This document shows positions 1-10,440 of a DNA stretch of 64,000 nt, piece after piece (within the stretch, counting starts at the first letter, position 1; each line of letters starts with the position of its first letter). The notes under the pieces were generated by a model that had not been told where the DNA came from, made no database searches, and saw only the letters and a list, made by a program, of their open reading frames with translations. The stretch is from Amphiura filiformis. Taxonomy: Eukaryota; Echinodermata; Ophiuroidea; Amphilepidida; Amphiuridae. A program made the position numbers and the translations under genes. The stretch lies in NCBI RefSeq assembly GCF_039555335.1, contig NC_092628.1, positions 62,388,735 to 62,452,734 on the forward strand. Direction: 5' to 3'.

Positions 1-348
1 CAGTCTTAACTGAAAATTGCTGGAATTCTACTTTCGCCTCTTGTATGACAATATGATTCCATCATGATTTGATAGAGTTCACATAGGGCTGTGGAGTCTG
101 TCTTCATCAATTTTGAGGACACTGAGCAAAAGAAATGCCCCATCTAAAAAGTATATAATACTTGAGTATTACTGTTTTTTTAGGTTGTTTGTGTTGAGAA
201 TGTATTAATGTGTTGCAAGTACGTTCACCCCCACACACCCCATACACATACAATTTGGTATCTTGTGACCCAGAAGTTATTCTTAACAGAAATGTTTTCA
301 ACACAAAAGTGGCTCTAAAGCAAATTAATGCACAACTTTTCACCCCAG
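1..348. other. Intron of sulfatase gene 1
   Basis: AT-rich intronic sequence before the first visible exon. No further exon or repeat recognised. Confidence 0.5.
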
Positions 349-461
349 GCTTACAACATGGCAATTGTGGAGCATGTAAGCAGAAAGCATTGAGTGTCAA
401 TGAAATCACCATAGCACAGAAATTAAGGAGTCAAGGGTACAGGACTCACATGATAGGCAAA
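349..461 (+). CDS. ARSB-like: Sulfatase gene 1, alternative exon A
   Basis: A 113-bp exon bounded by ccccag and gtaggt. It starts in phase 1 and encodes [12 protein letters not shown].. through GYRTHMIGK, ending just before the WHLG exon at 4426. It corresponds to the segment after the formylglycine site of ARSB and ends with the active-site Lys. It is intact, with no stop. Its middle (two Cys, CGACKQK) differs strongly from the sister exon at 1294, while both ends are conserved. Confidence 0.75.
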
Positions 462-3400
462 GTAGGTAACATCTCCAGTCCCTCTTGTGCCAAAATTAAG
501 GTTCTCAATTTGTGGACTAGCTAACTGTGCATGTATATAACTACTCCCTATTCCAGAAAAATACAGAACCAATTTTTCTGAATAAAAATGAAATATAGCT
601 AAATCCTAACTAGCAAAAAAAGTCAAATTTTAATATTTAGCCAAATTTTTGGAAATAAGGGCCAAAAACATGCATTTTTAGGGTGTTTTTTGTATGTTGT
701 GACAATCAAGCCCAAAGACTTGTACTAAGGCTAATTTCAGTTTATGCATTCTATTTTTTGGAAAAGACATGTTTCATTCTTATAAGTTATAACCAACCAT
801 TAAATTAAAGTAACATAACAAAATTGAAAATTAGAGCAAAATTTTGGCATATACTCAAGATTTTGAATACTTAGACTTGTTCCAAGTCTGTGATTTTTGT
901 GACTCAATTGTCAGGAAACATACCGTAAATGTATGTTTTTTTGGCTCTTTTTTCAAGAAATTAGTAAAATAGTGAATTTTTTCGTTTATCTCCAGTTAGG
1001 ACTAAATGAATGATTAGGATTGAGCTATGTTTCATTTGGCAGAACTTGATAATAATTTTTTAATCCCAAAAAATTAGTGCTGTATTTTTCTGGAATGGGG
1101 AGTAATGAGTTCACCCTATTCATTCCACCTGTCTTTTCGTCTGCTATTGTTTTTGTAGCATACACCTTTGCTCTTTTAGCTGTTGAATTAGCTATTCCAC
1201 CAAACCAAACCAATGACATGCTGCTGTTAAACAGAGACTGACCTAAGAAAAATGCAGTATTAAAAATAAGTTGCTTCAATTTCAATATTTTAGGCATGCA
1301 GCATGGTACTATTACTGGTCCGCATCCATATGGACTTCCATTAAATGAGACCACAATAGCACAGAGACTAAAAATGCATGGTTACTCTACACATATGGTT
1401 GGTAAAGTAAGTATTGGGACTAAATTTGAACTACACAATATGCTTGCTTATGCATGAATTAATTGACTTTGTACAGGGCCTCAGCAATGTTGATAACCGG
1501 TTAGATGATCAAGATAGATCAGCAACAGTCAAAATTATTATAAAAGTATAACTTATTACATGTACTTCAAAAATGGAGTGACCATGCCAGACCCAGCTTA
1601 AGCCACCTTTGCAATGGCTATGACTAGTGCATTTTTCATATCTCTATTGCCTTCTGTTTCATGTGGTCTGTTTAAGTTTGGTTCCTGTGCTGTTAATAAT
1701 ATATGTTGAGTAATTTGTTACATTTTTCCCTAGCTTTCCCTGTTACACAATGGTAATTTTGACTATCCCTCATAATTCAACCTTGCTACAGCCCTGCTTT
1801 ATGGTGATCTTAAAATGCTAGTCTATGGTCTATTTGGTGAGATTCATTGCATACTAATACTGTTACCAACCTAGATTTTGTTGATAAACTGTACAAAACT
1901 GTGATATCAACTTGGCAGCAACACTGTGTTTTCAACTGATAACCATGCAACCCAAACTATATAACTTGGTTGCACTGTCAATGTTATAAAGTTGTCAACA
2001 ATCATATATCCTGCATTCTACTAACCTCAGCAAATAACAAATGAAAGCTGCAACTAATTTCATTGCTAACACATAAAGAGAATGTGCTAATCAGCAACCT
2101 TATCCTCACTTTTTTCCATCAAAATTGTGAGGGCACGGTGGCTGAGTGGTTACGGCCTTGGACTCATAATCTGAGAGCTTGCTCGACGTGCGTGGGTTCG
2201 TCCCACCACCGTGTTGCGCTCTTGGGCAAGGCGCTTTGCTTCGCTTGCCTCACCCCACCCAGGTGCAATGGGAAGCTGTTAGGGGTAGTCACAGTCATTG
2301 TACTGATGGACCCTGCGCCATTGTAGGCTGCAAACGTGGTTCCGACATATTCTAATGACGACGGAATAAATGGAAAGCACTTTGAGGCTGTTTACAACAT
2401 ATAAAGCGCTATATAACTATCTACATTTAAAAAAAAAATTGAGATGCTTGGTTTGGATGTTATAAGCCAAAATGTGTCTTTGTGAATAAACCCATGTATT
2501 GTTCCGTTCTATGGTGCTTTCAAATGCACAATATTTGGCCCTCTATCAAACCAGATAGAGGGAGTGGGTGTCAAGTTCACTTATCCAAGGTGAAAATTCT
2601 TGTGATAAAATCATACCATCCTCCTTTAAAGAATAGTTTGTGCTTTTTATATGTTAATTACTGTACTACATCCTTTTTATAATTTATGCAAATTACCAAT
2701 TATAAATGATGTGGTTTTACCTTATGTTTAGTTTAAATGCTTATTAACCCATATGTAATATCATGCACAATTTTACTTCTTCCAAACATTTTTAGAAAAT
2801 TATGTTAATTACTTTTTGCATCCTTTGTATAATTTATGCAAATTATCCATTATGAATGCTTGCTGTGGTTTTGCTTTATGTTTAGTATAAATGCTTATTA
2901 ACCCATACGTAATAACATGTACAATTTTACTTCTTCCCAACATTTTTTAGCTAATTACTTATCACATCCTTTGTATAAGTTATGCAAATATACATTATGA
3001 GTGTTTGCTGTAGTTTTGCTTTATGTTTTATAGTTAAATGCTTATTAACCCATATGTACATGTAATAACATGCACAATTTTACTTCTTCCAAACATTTAC
3101 ACGCACATTACTGTATTGTACCTAGTTAACATCTAGAGGTTTAATATATATACTATGCTTAATATAGATGGATCCAGTTAGATATTAAAATGACAGTATG
3201 AACATTTGTATGAATTAGTAGGATTGGTAAATAATTTGTGAAACAAATCTCAACTTAAATTGAAAATAGGAAAAATTGTCTCATGTTACAAAATAACGAG
3301 TTATGTAAGCTATCCACCAGTGGATCTTCTGCGACCCCTACGCAGAACTTCCGATAGTGGATTAACTGCGCACGGTGGACGCAGGGAATCCACAGTCGGA

Positions 3401-6400
3401 TTTTCGGCGCACATGCGCTGAAACTCCCCTCCGTATATAGGCACCGATGGAGTATCTGCATGCGGTCGCAGAGAATCCACTGACGGATTTTCGGGCGACG
3501 CGCGCAGAAACTCCCTCCGTATATAGCTCCGTGGAGTAATTCTGCGACGGTCACAGGGAATCCACTGACGGATTTTTCGGGCGACGCGCGGAGAAACTCC
3601 TCCGTGATATAGCTCGGTGGAGTAATTCTGCGACGGTCGCAGGGAATCCACTGACGGATTTTCGGTGCACGCGCAGAAACTCCCTCCGTATATAGGTCCC
3701 TGTGGAGTATTTCTGCGCACGGTCGCAGGAAATCCACTGACGGATTTTCGGCGCATTTTCTTGAATTGTTATGACTTAATATTGGCCTACCCTAGAATGT
3801 TTCATAAGAGATAAGAAAAAGGGTAGAAAGTAAGAAATATTTTTAGGCCTATATTTTTTAGAGTCAGAAGTTACGGTTCTGCGCATCATCTCGTGTATTT
3901 CTGCGCATCATCTCGTGTTTAAAAAGAATAACTTTAGGCGCACGTTTCAATCCTCTCGTGAATTTTTATGATTTAATATTGGCCTACCTGGAATGTTTCA
4001 TAAGAGATAAGGAAAAGGGTAGAAAGTAAGAAATTTTATTTAGGCCTATATCTTTAGAGTCAGAAGTTCAGCACGCGGCGCCGAAAAATCGTCAGTGGAT
4101 TCCCTGCGCACGCAAGCGCAGAAATACCCACTGGCGCCTATATACGGAGGTTTGTTTCAGCGACGCAGCGCAGAAAATCCGGCCAGTGGATTCATTGCGC
4201 CCACTGCGCGCAGTTAATCCACTATCGGAAGTTCTGCGTAGGGGTCGCAGAGGCTCCACTGGTGGATCATGTACGTACATGAAATAACACATAAATATAA
4301 TTATTATATTCATAATGCAATGAATGATTACCTTTGGTAGATAACTATTGGACATCACTATTAAAATTATGTATTAAAAATATTATAATATGAATGTTGT
4401 TGTTGAACTGCTATTTATCATGCAGTGGCATCTTGGATTCTTTGCCAAGGAGTATATCCCAACAGAGCGTGGATTTGATACACATTTTGGATACTACCTT
4501 GGAAAGGAGGACTATTTTGAACACACCACCGTAGAGGTACACATTATTGTATATTAAACAGAAACATATGATAGTCTGTAGTATTTTTCAACTCTTAAGC
4601 GTTAGTTAACCCATATGACATTTGAGAATGGACTGTAGTGTTAGGCAGCAGCTTCTAGGTGAAGTTGAAACATTTGTTCAACAATCACATGTTTGTTCTG
4701 TATTTTGAAATAACATCCATCTAACATCTAACAGCAAGGTACATTTCAAGGTGGGGTGACAAACTTGGACAAAAATGGGCTAAAAGGTACAACAAATTTG
4801 TCCAAAATGGGCTAAAAAGTACTGTATAAACTATATGCATACAAATCTTAAATATCAGGGTGGCCAGCATCCCACAGGGGCAAGACTTCTCACAGTGGAT
4901 ATGATAATGGTGGCAAGAAGACTTGCTTTGATCATGATCTAATTGCAATTTCAAGCCATTGATTTATATGGAAAAGATACTAAATATTATAGTCTCCTCT
5001 AAATGATAATCTCCTCTCATACCATTAATCACATTAAATAAAACATTTACATGTACACAAAATATACAAAATTTACCAACCGCGAAAGACTTTGACCGCG
5101 AAAGACAGGTGACCGCTAGTTGAAGAGAAATATTATTTGTATCCTATCCTGCATCTAGGGTCCCCAATATTGATCAATTAAATTGATTGTGTATGGGCTG
5201 CATTAGGTTGATCTTGGCTGCTTATGGTTTATATGATTAGTAGACTTTACTCACATCAAAACTGCATCTCTGAATAATTGTGAAATGTTTATGCAGTGAC
5301 TTTGGGCCAACGTTGGGTTAACATAATGCATTATTGTGCCTAATAATGGGCATATTTTGCCAGATTAACAATTTTCCCCACTGGTTTTGTGCTTGTGTGA
5401 TATACACAAGTTTGTCTCTAAGAGCAGCATATGTTTGCATTTGAGGAATGCTGTTTTCGTAAATTGACATAAAATACATTGTTGTTTGAACCAAATTGTG
5501 ATGTTAAATCTTCCTATTAACAGGCTGATTACTGGGGATTTGACTTCCATAAAAATGGTGAGGTTTATAAGCCTGTATTTGGACAGTACTCAACAGAAAT
5601 CTTTACAAGAGAGGCTCAGAGGATACTACAACAACATGATCCATCACAGGTATGTATTTGTTTGTTTGTTGATTCCCATAAGGTGACAAAAAAACCTGTT
5701 CTACAGGCCCAACCAACCCCGATTTTACGTTTTTGGATAAAAGTTGACTGAGTTTGATGGAAATTGTTGTAATGTCAAATTAGCTGTTTTGGGCAAAAAG
5801 TTAGATTATTTTGTGTGGAGAAAAACGTGTGCGAAGCGATGGAAAAATTTTGTTACCAATTTTTGTGATTTTTTGAGTCGTAGCTAAAAAATGCCCGACC
5901 GACCAACCTACTTGAAAGGTCTGTTCACCCATAGAACAGAGGTTTCTTTTTCCATCACCTAAGAATAATTATGCTAACAAGCCAGTATTTGCACAGTATA
6001 CTCAACATGCAGAAATCTTTACAACGGATATTCAACTGATTCTGTGTGCTTTAATTTGAAATCACACATTCAACATGTTTTCTCAACATTTCTCTTGTTT
6101 CCAGCCACTATTCCTGTACTTTCCACATCAAGCAGTACACAGTGCAGATCCAGACCAACCTCTTCAAGCTCCTGCTAAATATGTACAGAGATTTCCTACC
6201 ATAGAGAATGAAGATAGACGGATGTTTGCAGGTATAAAGCCTACCCCCTATTCAGCAAACCTTTCTCATCATAATTGGCCATTAGTTACATCATATTTTG
6301 ATGATCAGGTTATGATATGCAGCTTGTAAACATGTACGGTGATGATGATACAAAGAAAGTAGCCACTGGGCATCTGAAATTTCTACCTTTTACCTACTTA

Positions 6401-9400
6401 CCTAAACTTGAGCAAATACTTATTACACTGATATAATGTGTTGGTCGGAACAGAGAAAACTTTTTTCTTTAATGATATAGAAAATTGTAAATATTTGGCT
6501 CAAAGTTTGCTCTTTGCCTTAGGAGTGCACCATTTGACTTTAGTAGGTAAAGTGGTTGTTTTTGTGTAGTGATAGTGGGCAAAGTGGTTTGCCTGTTTAT
6601 TTTCCATAGCTCATTTAGTGGATGAAGTTTTTTTTTTAAACTCCCAGCTCCCCTCTGAAAATCTAATTGCTGCACCCATTAGCATTAGTATGGCAAATAC
6701 ATTTAACTGGAGGTACGTATTAGGAGTGGAGAGCGTGGCGCAATGGTTAGGGTACTTGCCTTTAGTGCATGAGGTCCCGGGTTCAAATCCCAGCGGTAGC
6801 GATTCACTGGAATATTGACTTGGGGAAAAAAAAGTGTGAAATTAATTGGTAACCTCTGTAGATTAAATTCAGACTTCCGCTCTCCCCATGGTTCATTTAG
6901 AATTGGGTAAATGAATCATGAAAGTACTCTGTCCTTCAGAGGGGACGTTAAGCCGTCGGTCCCGTGTGCAGAGAGCCATTCCTGTACATGTATCTCGCAG
7001 CCAGTTTCGAAAAGAGTAGGGTGTTAACCCCCGCCTGTTCCCAACCCGTCCCGGTGTTCAAATGGACCCCAATGGAAATAAGCTTCAATAGAGGCTTTCT
7101 TGGGTTATCCAGGTTGTCAAAACCGAAACAAATAAAAAAAAGAAGCAATATGGCTAATTGCAAGATTCTAGAGGACTGTTTGGATGCATTTGGTATCATT
7201 ATCCTTTTAATCCATCCTCTTGCAGGAGCTGTGGACTAATATGTTTTAAGGGTTTTTTTTATGGTTTGTTATTGTTATATCTAACTTCAGCAATGGTCTC
7301 AGCAATGGATGACTCAATAGGAAATCTCACAGAGACACTAATAGACACAGGACTTTACAATAACACTGTCATCTTCTTCACCACTGATAATGGTGGCCCA
7401 CCAGCTTCCTTTGACTACAATTATGCTAATAATTGGCCATTGCGAGGAACTAAAAACACCATGTGGGAGGGTGGTGTCCGTGGCACAGGTTTTGTACATA
7501 GTCCATTGTTAGAAAAACCTAAGAGGATATCAGAGGACATGTTGCATGTGTGTGACTGGTTTCCAACTATGTATAGTCTGGCTGGAGGAAACGTTAGCGA
7601 ACTAACAAACTTGGATGGATATGATGTGTGGGATACTCTGTCAAAGTAAGTTCTTATTACATAAACACACTTTTTCATGTTGCACTTAAATGTGACCATC
7701 CACCATATGTCAACCGTAATGTCGGCAGAGCTAGATATGGTCCATTGAACCTCTCGAAAAAATCAAAAGCAAAGAATTTCCAACCAATTGACATTTTACT
7801 ACCTTGCAAACAAATAATATGGATATGTGATTTTTATAAAGCTTATTTTGAGGAAAATTTGCCTGAACAATACCTCAATAAGTGAACATAACGACATTAC
7901 AGTCCATTGTGATGGACAGTCACAAATGTTAATCTTGTGATTGTGACACCAAGAAGGAAAGGCCAATTTAAACATATGTTTATTTTTCTTGATACAACAT
8001 TCAACTTACTTCCTTTACTTTGGATGACCTCAGCTGGAGCTATAAGAAATCATCTCAGCAGGATCGTGCAGTAGGTTGAATAGCTTGTGAGCATGTTTTA
8101 TAAATTTGTCAGCCTAATTGGTCTCGCTGAACTGTGTCCACCTTGGGCTGGGTCTCAGAAAACAAATTTATTTCCCAAATGATGTACACTTATGATATTT
8201 TGCATTTACAGAGGAGTCACATCACCCAGGAAAGAGATCCTGCATAACATAGATCCAATTGGAAATTTTTCGGCATTACGAAGAGGTGACTACAAGATAG
8301 TGATAGGCAATGATTACAAGGGCAAGTGGGATGGCTGGTTTAATGCTATTGGACCTGTAGATGGTAAGTCAACATCCTTGGTGTAATGGTTAAATAAGGT
8401 GTAGGTTGATATGGGTAATGCACCACTTTCTATACAATTATCATTAATGACTTTAAAAGCAAAATAAGATACCTGGTATAATGTAACTGACTCTGCTAAT
8501 TATTTCCCTTGAGAAGGCAAAGGGAAGAAAATTTTCATCATTGACCAGGATTTGAACCTGGGACCCCTGGGTATCTAGACTCGATTGATAGTCATTTAGT
8601 TACATTCTGCCTGTAATGGTTAGTTATGCTATAGGCTGATAAGAGCCATCTATTTCATGGGTGATTGGCAATGACTTACAGAGCAAAATGGATGGCTGGC
8701 ACAATGAAGCTTGAAATCACTTGTTGGGTGTAATGGTAATTAGCATCTACTGAATTATTTAATAATATACGCACTGATAAGGAAAATTCAATTGTTTTTA
8801 ATCAAGTTAATCAAGTCCAATAAGGAGTTTGTTATTATAAGACTGGCCTTGAACTTGATATAAACTTGATAAAGTGCCGGCTCCAGTATATTATAATAAA
8901 ATGGTGATGTAAATTATTAGAATTAAAATTGTGCAACAGACATGATAAATTGACATAACAACTTTCTTGGCAGATTACAACCCACTACCTTTGAAACCAG
9001 GAAGGGTATCTTGTCCTCCAAGACCAGCTAATGCTACCACTAATTGTAATATACTTTATATCTTTCCAGATTACAACCCACTACCTTTGAAACCAGGAAG
9101 AGTATCTTGTCCTTCAAGACCAGCTAATGCTACCACTAATTGTAATATACTTTATATCTTTCCAGATTACAACCAACTACCTTTGGAACCAGGAAGGGTA
9201 TCTTGTCCTCCAAGACCAGCTAATGCTACCACTAATTGTAATATACTTTATATCTTGCCAGATTACAACCCACCGCCTTTGAAACCAGGAAGAGTATCTT
9301 GTCCTCCAAGACCAGCTAATGCTACCACTAATTGTAAACCAACAGAGAAGCCATGTTTGTTTAACATCAGGAATGATCCGTGTGAATTCTATAATATAGC

Positions 9401-10440
9401 TCCATGGAATCAAGGTAGGCATACTGTGTAATCAAGAACTTCAACCCGGGGGCACTGCCATTACAAGGTGGACACCATGCTCATGTATGGACCTTCAAAA
9501 TGGACCCTAAACAAGTAATTATCCTGCGATCTCAGAATACCCTAAACAAGTATTTTGTCATGTTTTCCACACCCTAAACAAGTATTTTCAAATCAAGTCT
9601 GAAATCATACCCTTTTCAAGTAAGCCTTCATTAATGTTTTGCATGAGATGTTTTTAGCAATTATATAGGCCTTACTGCCCTTTAAGAACACATTTGCTCA
9701 CCTCATCAAAATAATTTAGTAAATGAAACTGTGATAAGTTGTCAACTATCAAAATCATGCATTTTATTTCACTGAACTGGTTAAGATCGGGTTAAGATAT
9801 CTAACTGTAGACGTCGATAATGCTTTATATACCATTTACACGCATCCAAGCTGTTGTAAAAGTATACCCTTTTTTTTTTTTTTTGGCAATTTTGACACCC
9901 TTTGCACTGTATGCGTGTACATTGCCCGTCCATGAAAAACTACTCTTTTTACGAGTTTTTGTACACGAGCATGGTGCACACCTTGTAATGGCAGTTGTGG
10001 CCCCTCCGGGCTTTAACCTAAGAACAGGTTAAAGGACATGAAGAGAGCTTTAAACTATTAGTGAGAAGGATTCTGTCCTAGTCTTCATTATTGCAATTAA
10101 TTTACCATCATCGATATCATTACCATCCTTGTTATCATGTTCATCATTGTTATCATCGTCATCATCATAATATCAATGTTGCCATTTGTTGTTGTCATCA
10201 GCATCACATCCATGTTTTCTTTTTTATCTTTGTTCTTTTCAACATCTTCATTGTCGTAATTATAAGTAACCATCTTTGTTCCTTGTTATTTCAGATCTGG
10301 TCAAACAGTTGAAAGGTAGAATTGAAGCATGGAACGCAACAGCAGTGCCTCCACGTAACAAACCAACAGATCCTAAATGTGATCCTAAATTACATGGTGG
10401 TAATTGGGTTCCATGGGTGAAGTTAACAATACCACAATAA
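349..10440 (+). CDS. ARSB-like: Arylsulfatase B/I/J-like sulfatase, gene 1 (5' partial)
   Basis: Sulfatase that by family hydrolyses sulfate esters (ARSB acts on N-acetylgalactosamine-4-sulfate), probably lysosomal or secreted. Exons in phase: 349-461 or 1294-1406 (alternatives), 4426-4536, 5524-5649, 6105-6231, 7291-7645, 8212-8363, 8974-9414, 10295-10440 with stop TAA at 10438. Visible active-site features are GK|WHLG (Lys, His), the [14 protein letters not shown]is, TDNGG (metal-binding Asp-Asn) and the Lys in [14 protein letters not shown]. The C-terminal block ends [16 protein letters not shown], matching the ARSB end DPxCDPxxxGxWGPW. Exons before 349, with the signal peptide and the C-x-P-S-R formylglycine site, lie outside the window. 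At the 6231/7291 junction the usual Gly-Met-Val becomes Ala-Met-Val. No stop or frame break occurs in the chosen path. ARSI or ARSJ orthology cannot be excluded. A candidate AATAAA lies at 11162. Confidence 0.9.
1294..1406 (+). CDS. ARSB-like: Sulfatase gene 1, alternative exon B
   Basis: A 113-bp exon bounded by ttttag and gtaagt, with the same phase and length as the exon at 349. It encodes [18 protein letters not shown].. through GYSTHMVGK. The GLPLNE segment resembles the ARSB consensus (VPLDE) more closely than the sister exon does, so this may be the ancestral version. Including both exons would add 113 bp, not a multiple of three, and break the frame. Confidence 0.8.
2135..2440 (+). 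repeat. tRNA-derived SINE in a gene 1 intron
   Basis: The head has an A-box-like ggctgagtggtta and a B-box-like gggttcgtccc, as in Leu/Ser-type tRNA. The tail contains gcactttgaggc and aaagcgctatataa, typical of SINEs that share a LINE 3' end, followed by an A run at 2429-2438. Confidence 0.75.
2650..3102. repeat. Tandem repeat, about 150 bp x 3
   Basis: Three diverged units each contain gttaatta.., catcctt.tataa.ttatgcaa, gcttattaaccca.a.gta and acaattttacttcttcc. AT-rich and intronic. Confidence 0.8.
3312..4267. mobile_element. Foldback DNA element with subterminal tandem repeats
   Basis: The ends are inverted copies: atccaccagtgg..cgacccctacgcagaact on the left and its complement at 4200-4267. 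Next to the left end are four GC-rich units of about 85-89 bp (from about 3395, each containing aatccactgacggattttc and tccgtatata); one inverted unit lies near the right end. The AT-rich core holds a direct duplication (about 3760-3890 and 3955-4073, both with ttaatattggcctacc). No transposase is seen. Confidence 0.75.
5681..5960. mobile_element. MITE in a gene 1 intron
   Basis: Imperfect terminal inverted repeats: aggtgacaaaaaaacctgttcta on the left against tagaacagaggtttctttttccatcacct on the right. Non-coding. Confidence 0.6.
5979..6046 (+). pseudogene. Decayed copy of the 5524-5649 exon
   Basis: The stretch gccagtatttgcacagta followed by ctcaac and gcagaaatctttacaa matches the middle of the live exon ([13 protein letters not shown]) but carries small insertions that break the frame, and it lacks a usable donor. 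A MITE (5681-5960) sits between the live and dead copies. Confidence 0.65.
6729..7146 (+). repeat. tRNA-derived SINE with conserved-type central domain
   Basis: The head reads gcgtggcgcaatggtta (A box) and gggttcaaatccc (B box). The body includes gaggggacgttaagccgtcg, resembling the central domain shared by several vertebrate and invertebrate SINE families. The 3' end is A-rich. It sits in the intron before the 7291 exon. Confidence 0.75.
7690..7925. mobile_element. Probable MITE in a gene 1 intron
   Basis: Imperfect inverted ends: tgtgaccatccaccat..gtaatgtcg on the left and cgacattacagtccattgtgatggacagtcaca on the right. The tgtgaccatcca end resembles the element at 15480, so they may be related. 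Confidence 0.5.
8535..8605 (-). repeat. Antisense tRNA-like fragment (SINE head?)
   Basis: The + strand reads ccaggatttgaacctggg, the complement of a B box with a perfect T-arm-like stem. No clear A box or cloverleaf, so a SINE fragment rather than a tRNA gene. Confidence 0.35.
8655..8712 (+). pseudogene. Decayed partial copy of the 8212-8363 exon
   Basis: The sequence around gtgattggcaatgactta and gatggctgg..aatg resembles the 3' half of the live exon (coding [15 protein letters not shown]) but has lost frame and donor. A tandem partial exon duplication is the simplest reading. Confidence 0.45.
8974..9414 (+). CDS. ARSB-like: Sulfatase gene 1, exon with four 96-bp in-frame repeats
   Basis: Copies start at 8974, 9070, 9166 and 9262, exactly 96 bp (32 codons) apart. 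Each begins [15 protein letters not shown] and carries ANATTNC with a potential N-glycosylation site. The first three copies end in an AT-rich, pyrimidine-rich stretch finishing in cag, a copy of an intron 3' end. The last copy continues into [18 protein letters not shown]. Splicing from 8363 to any of the four cag sites keeps frame and yields one to four units; the most 3' choice gives the normal family length. Confidence 0.8.
9445..10010. mobile_element. MITE in the last intron of sulfatase gene 1
   Basis: Inverted ends: cccgggggcactgccattac..ggacaccatgctc on the left against gagcatggtgcacacc..cccctccggg on the right. The body repeats accctaaacaagta. About 0.57 kb, non-coding. Confidence 0.7.
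10090..10215. repeat. Imperfect ATC/TTATC microsatellite
   Basis: Run of ccatcatcgatatcattaccatcc-type trinucleotide-biased sequence upstream of the last exon of sulfatase gene 1. Confidence 0.6.

Noticed and set aside
3255..3756. Two overlapping - strand frames of 148-160 codons
   Set aside because: They translate the 85-89-bp tandem units of a foldback element; repetitive and without family resemblance.
6964..7239. 91-codon + frame
   Set aside because: Lies across a SINE tail and intron, with no family resemblance.
8974..9261. Real 24-nt introns between the 96-bp units
   Set aside because: A gtaata..cag pair exists, but 24 nt is far too short for normal metazoan splicing; alternative acceptors explain the pattern better.
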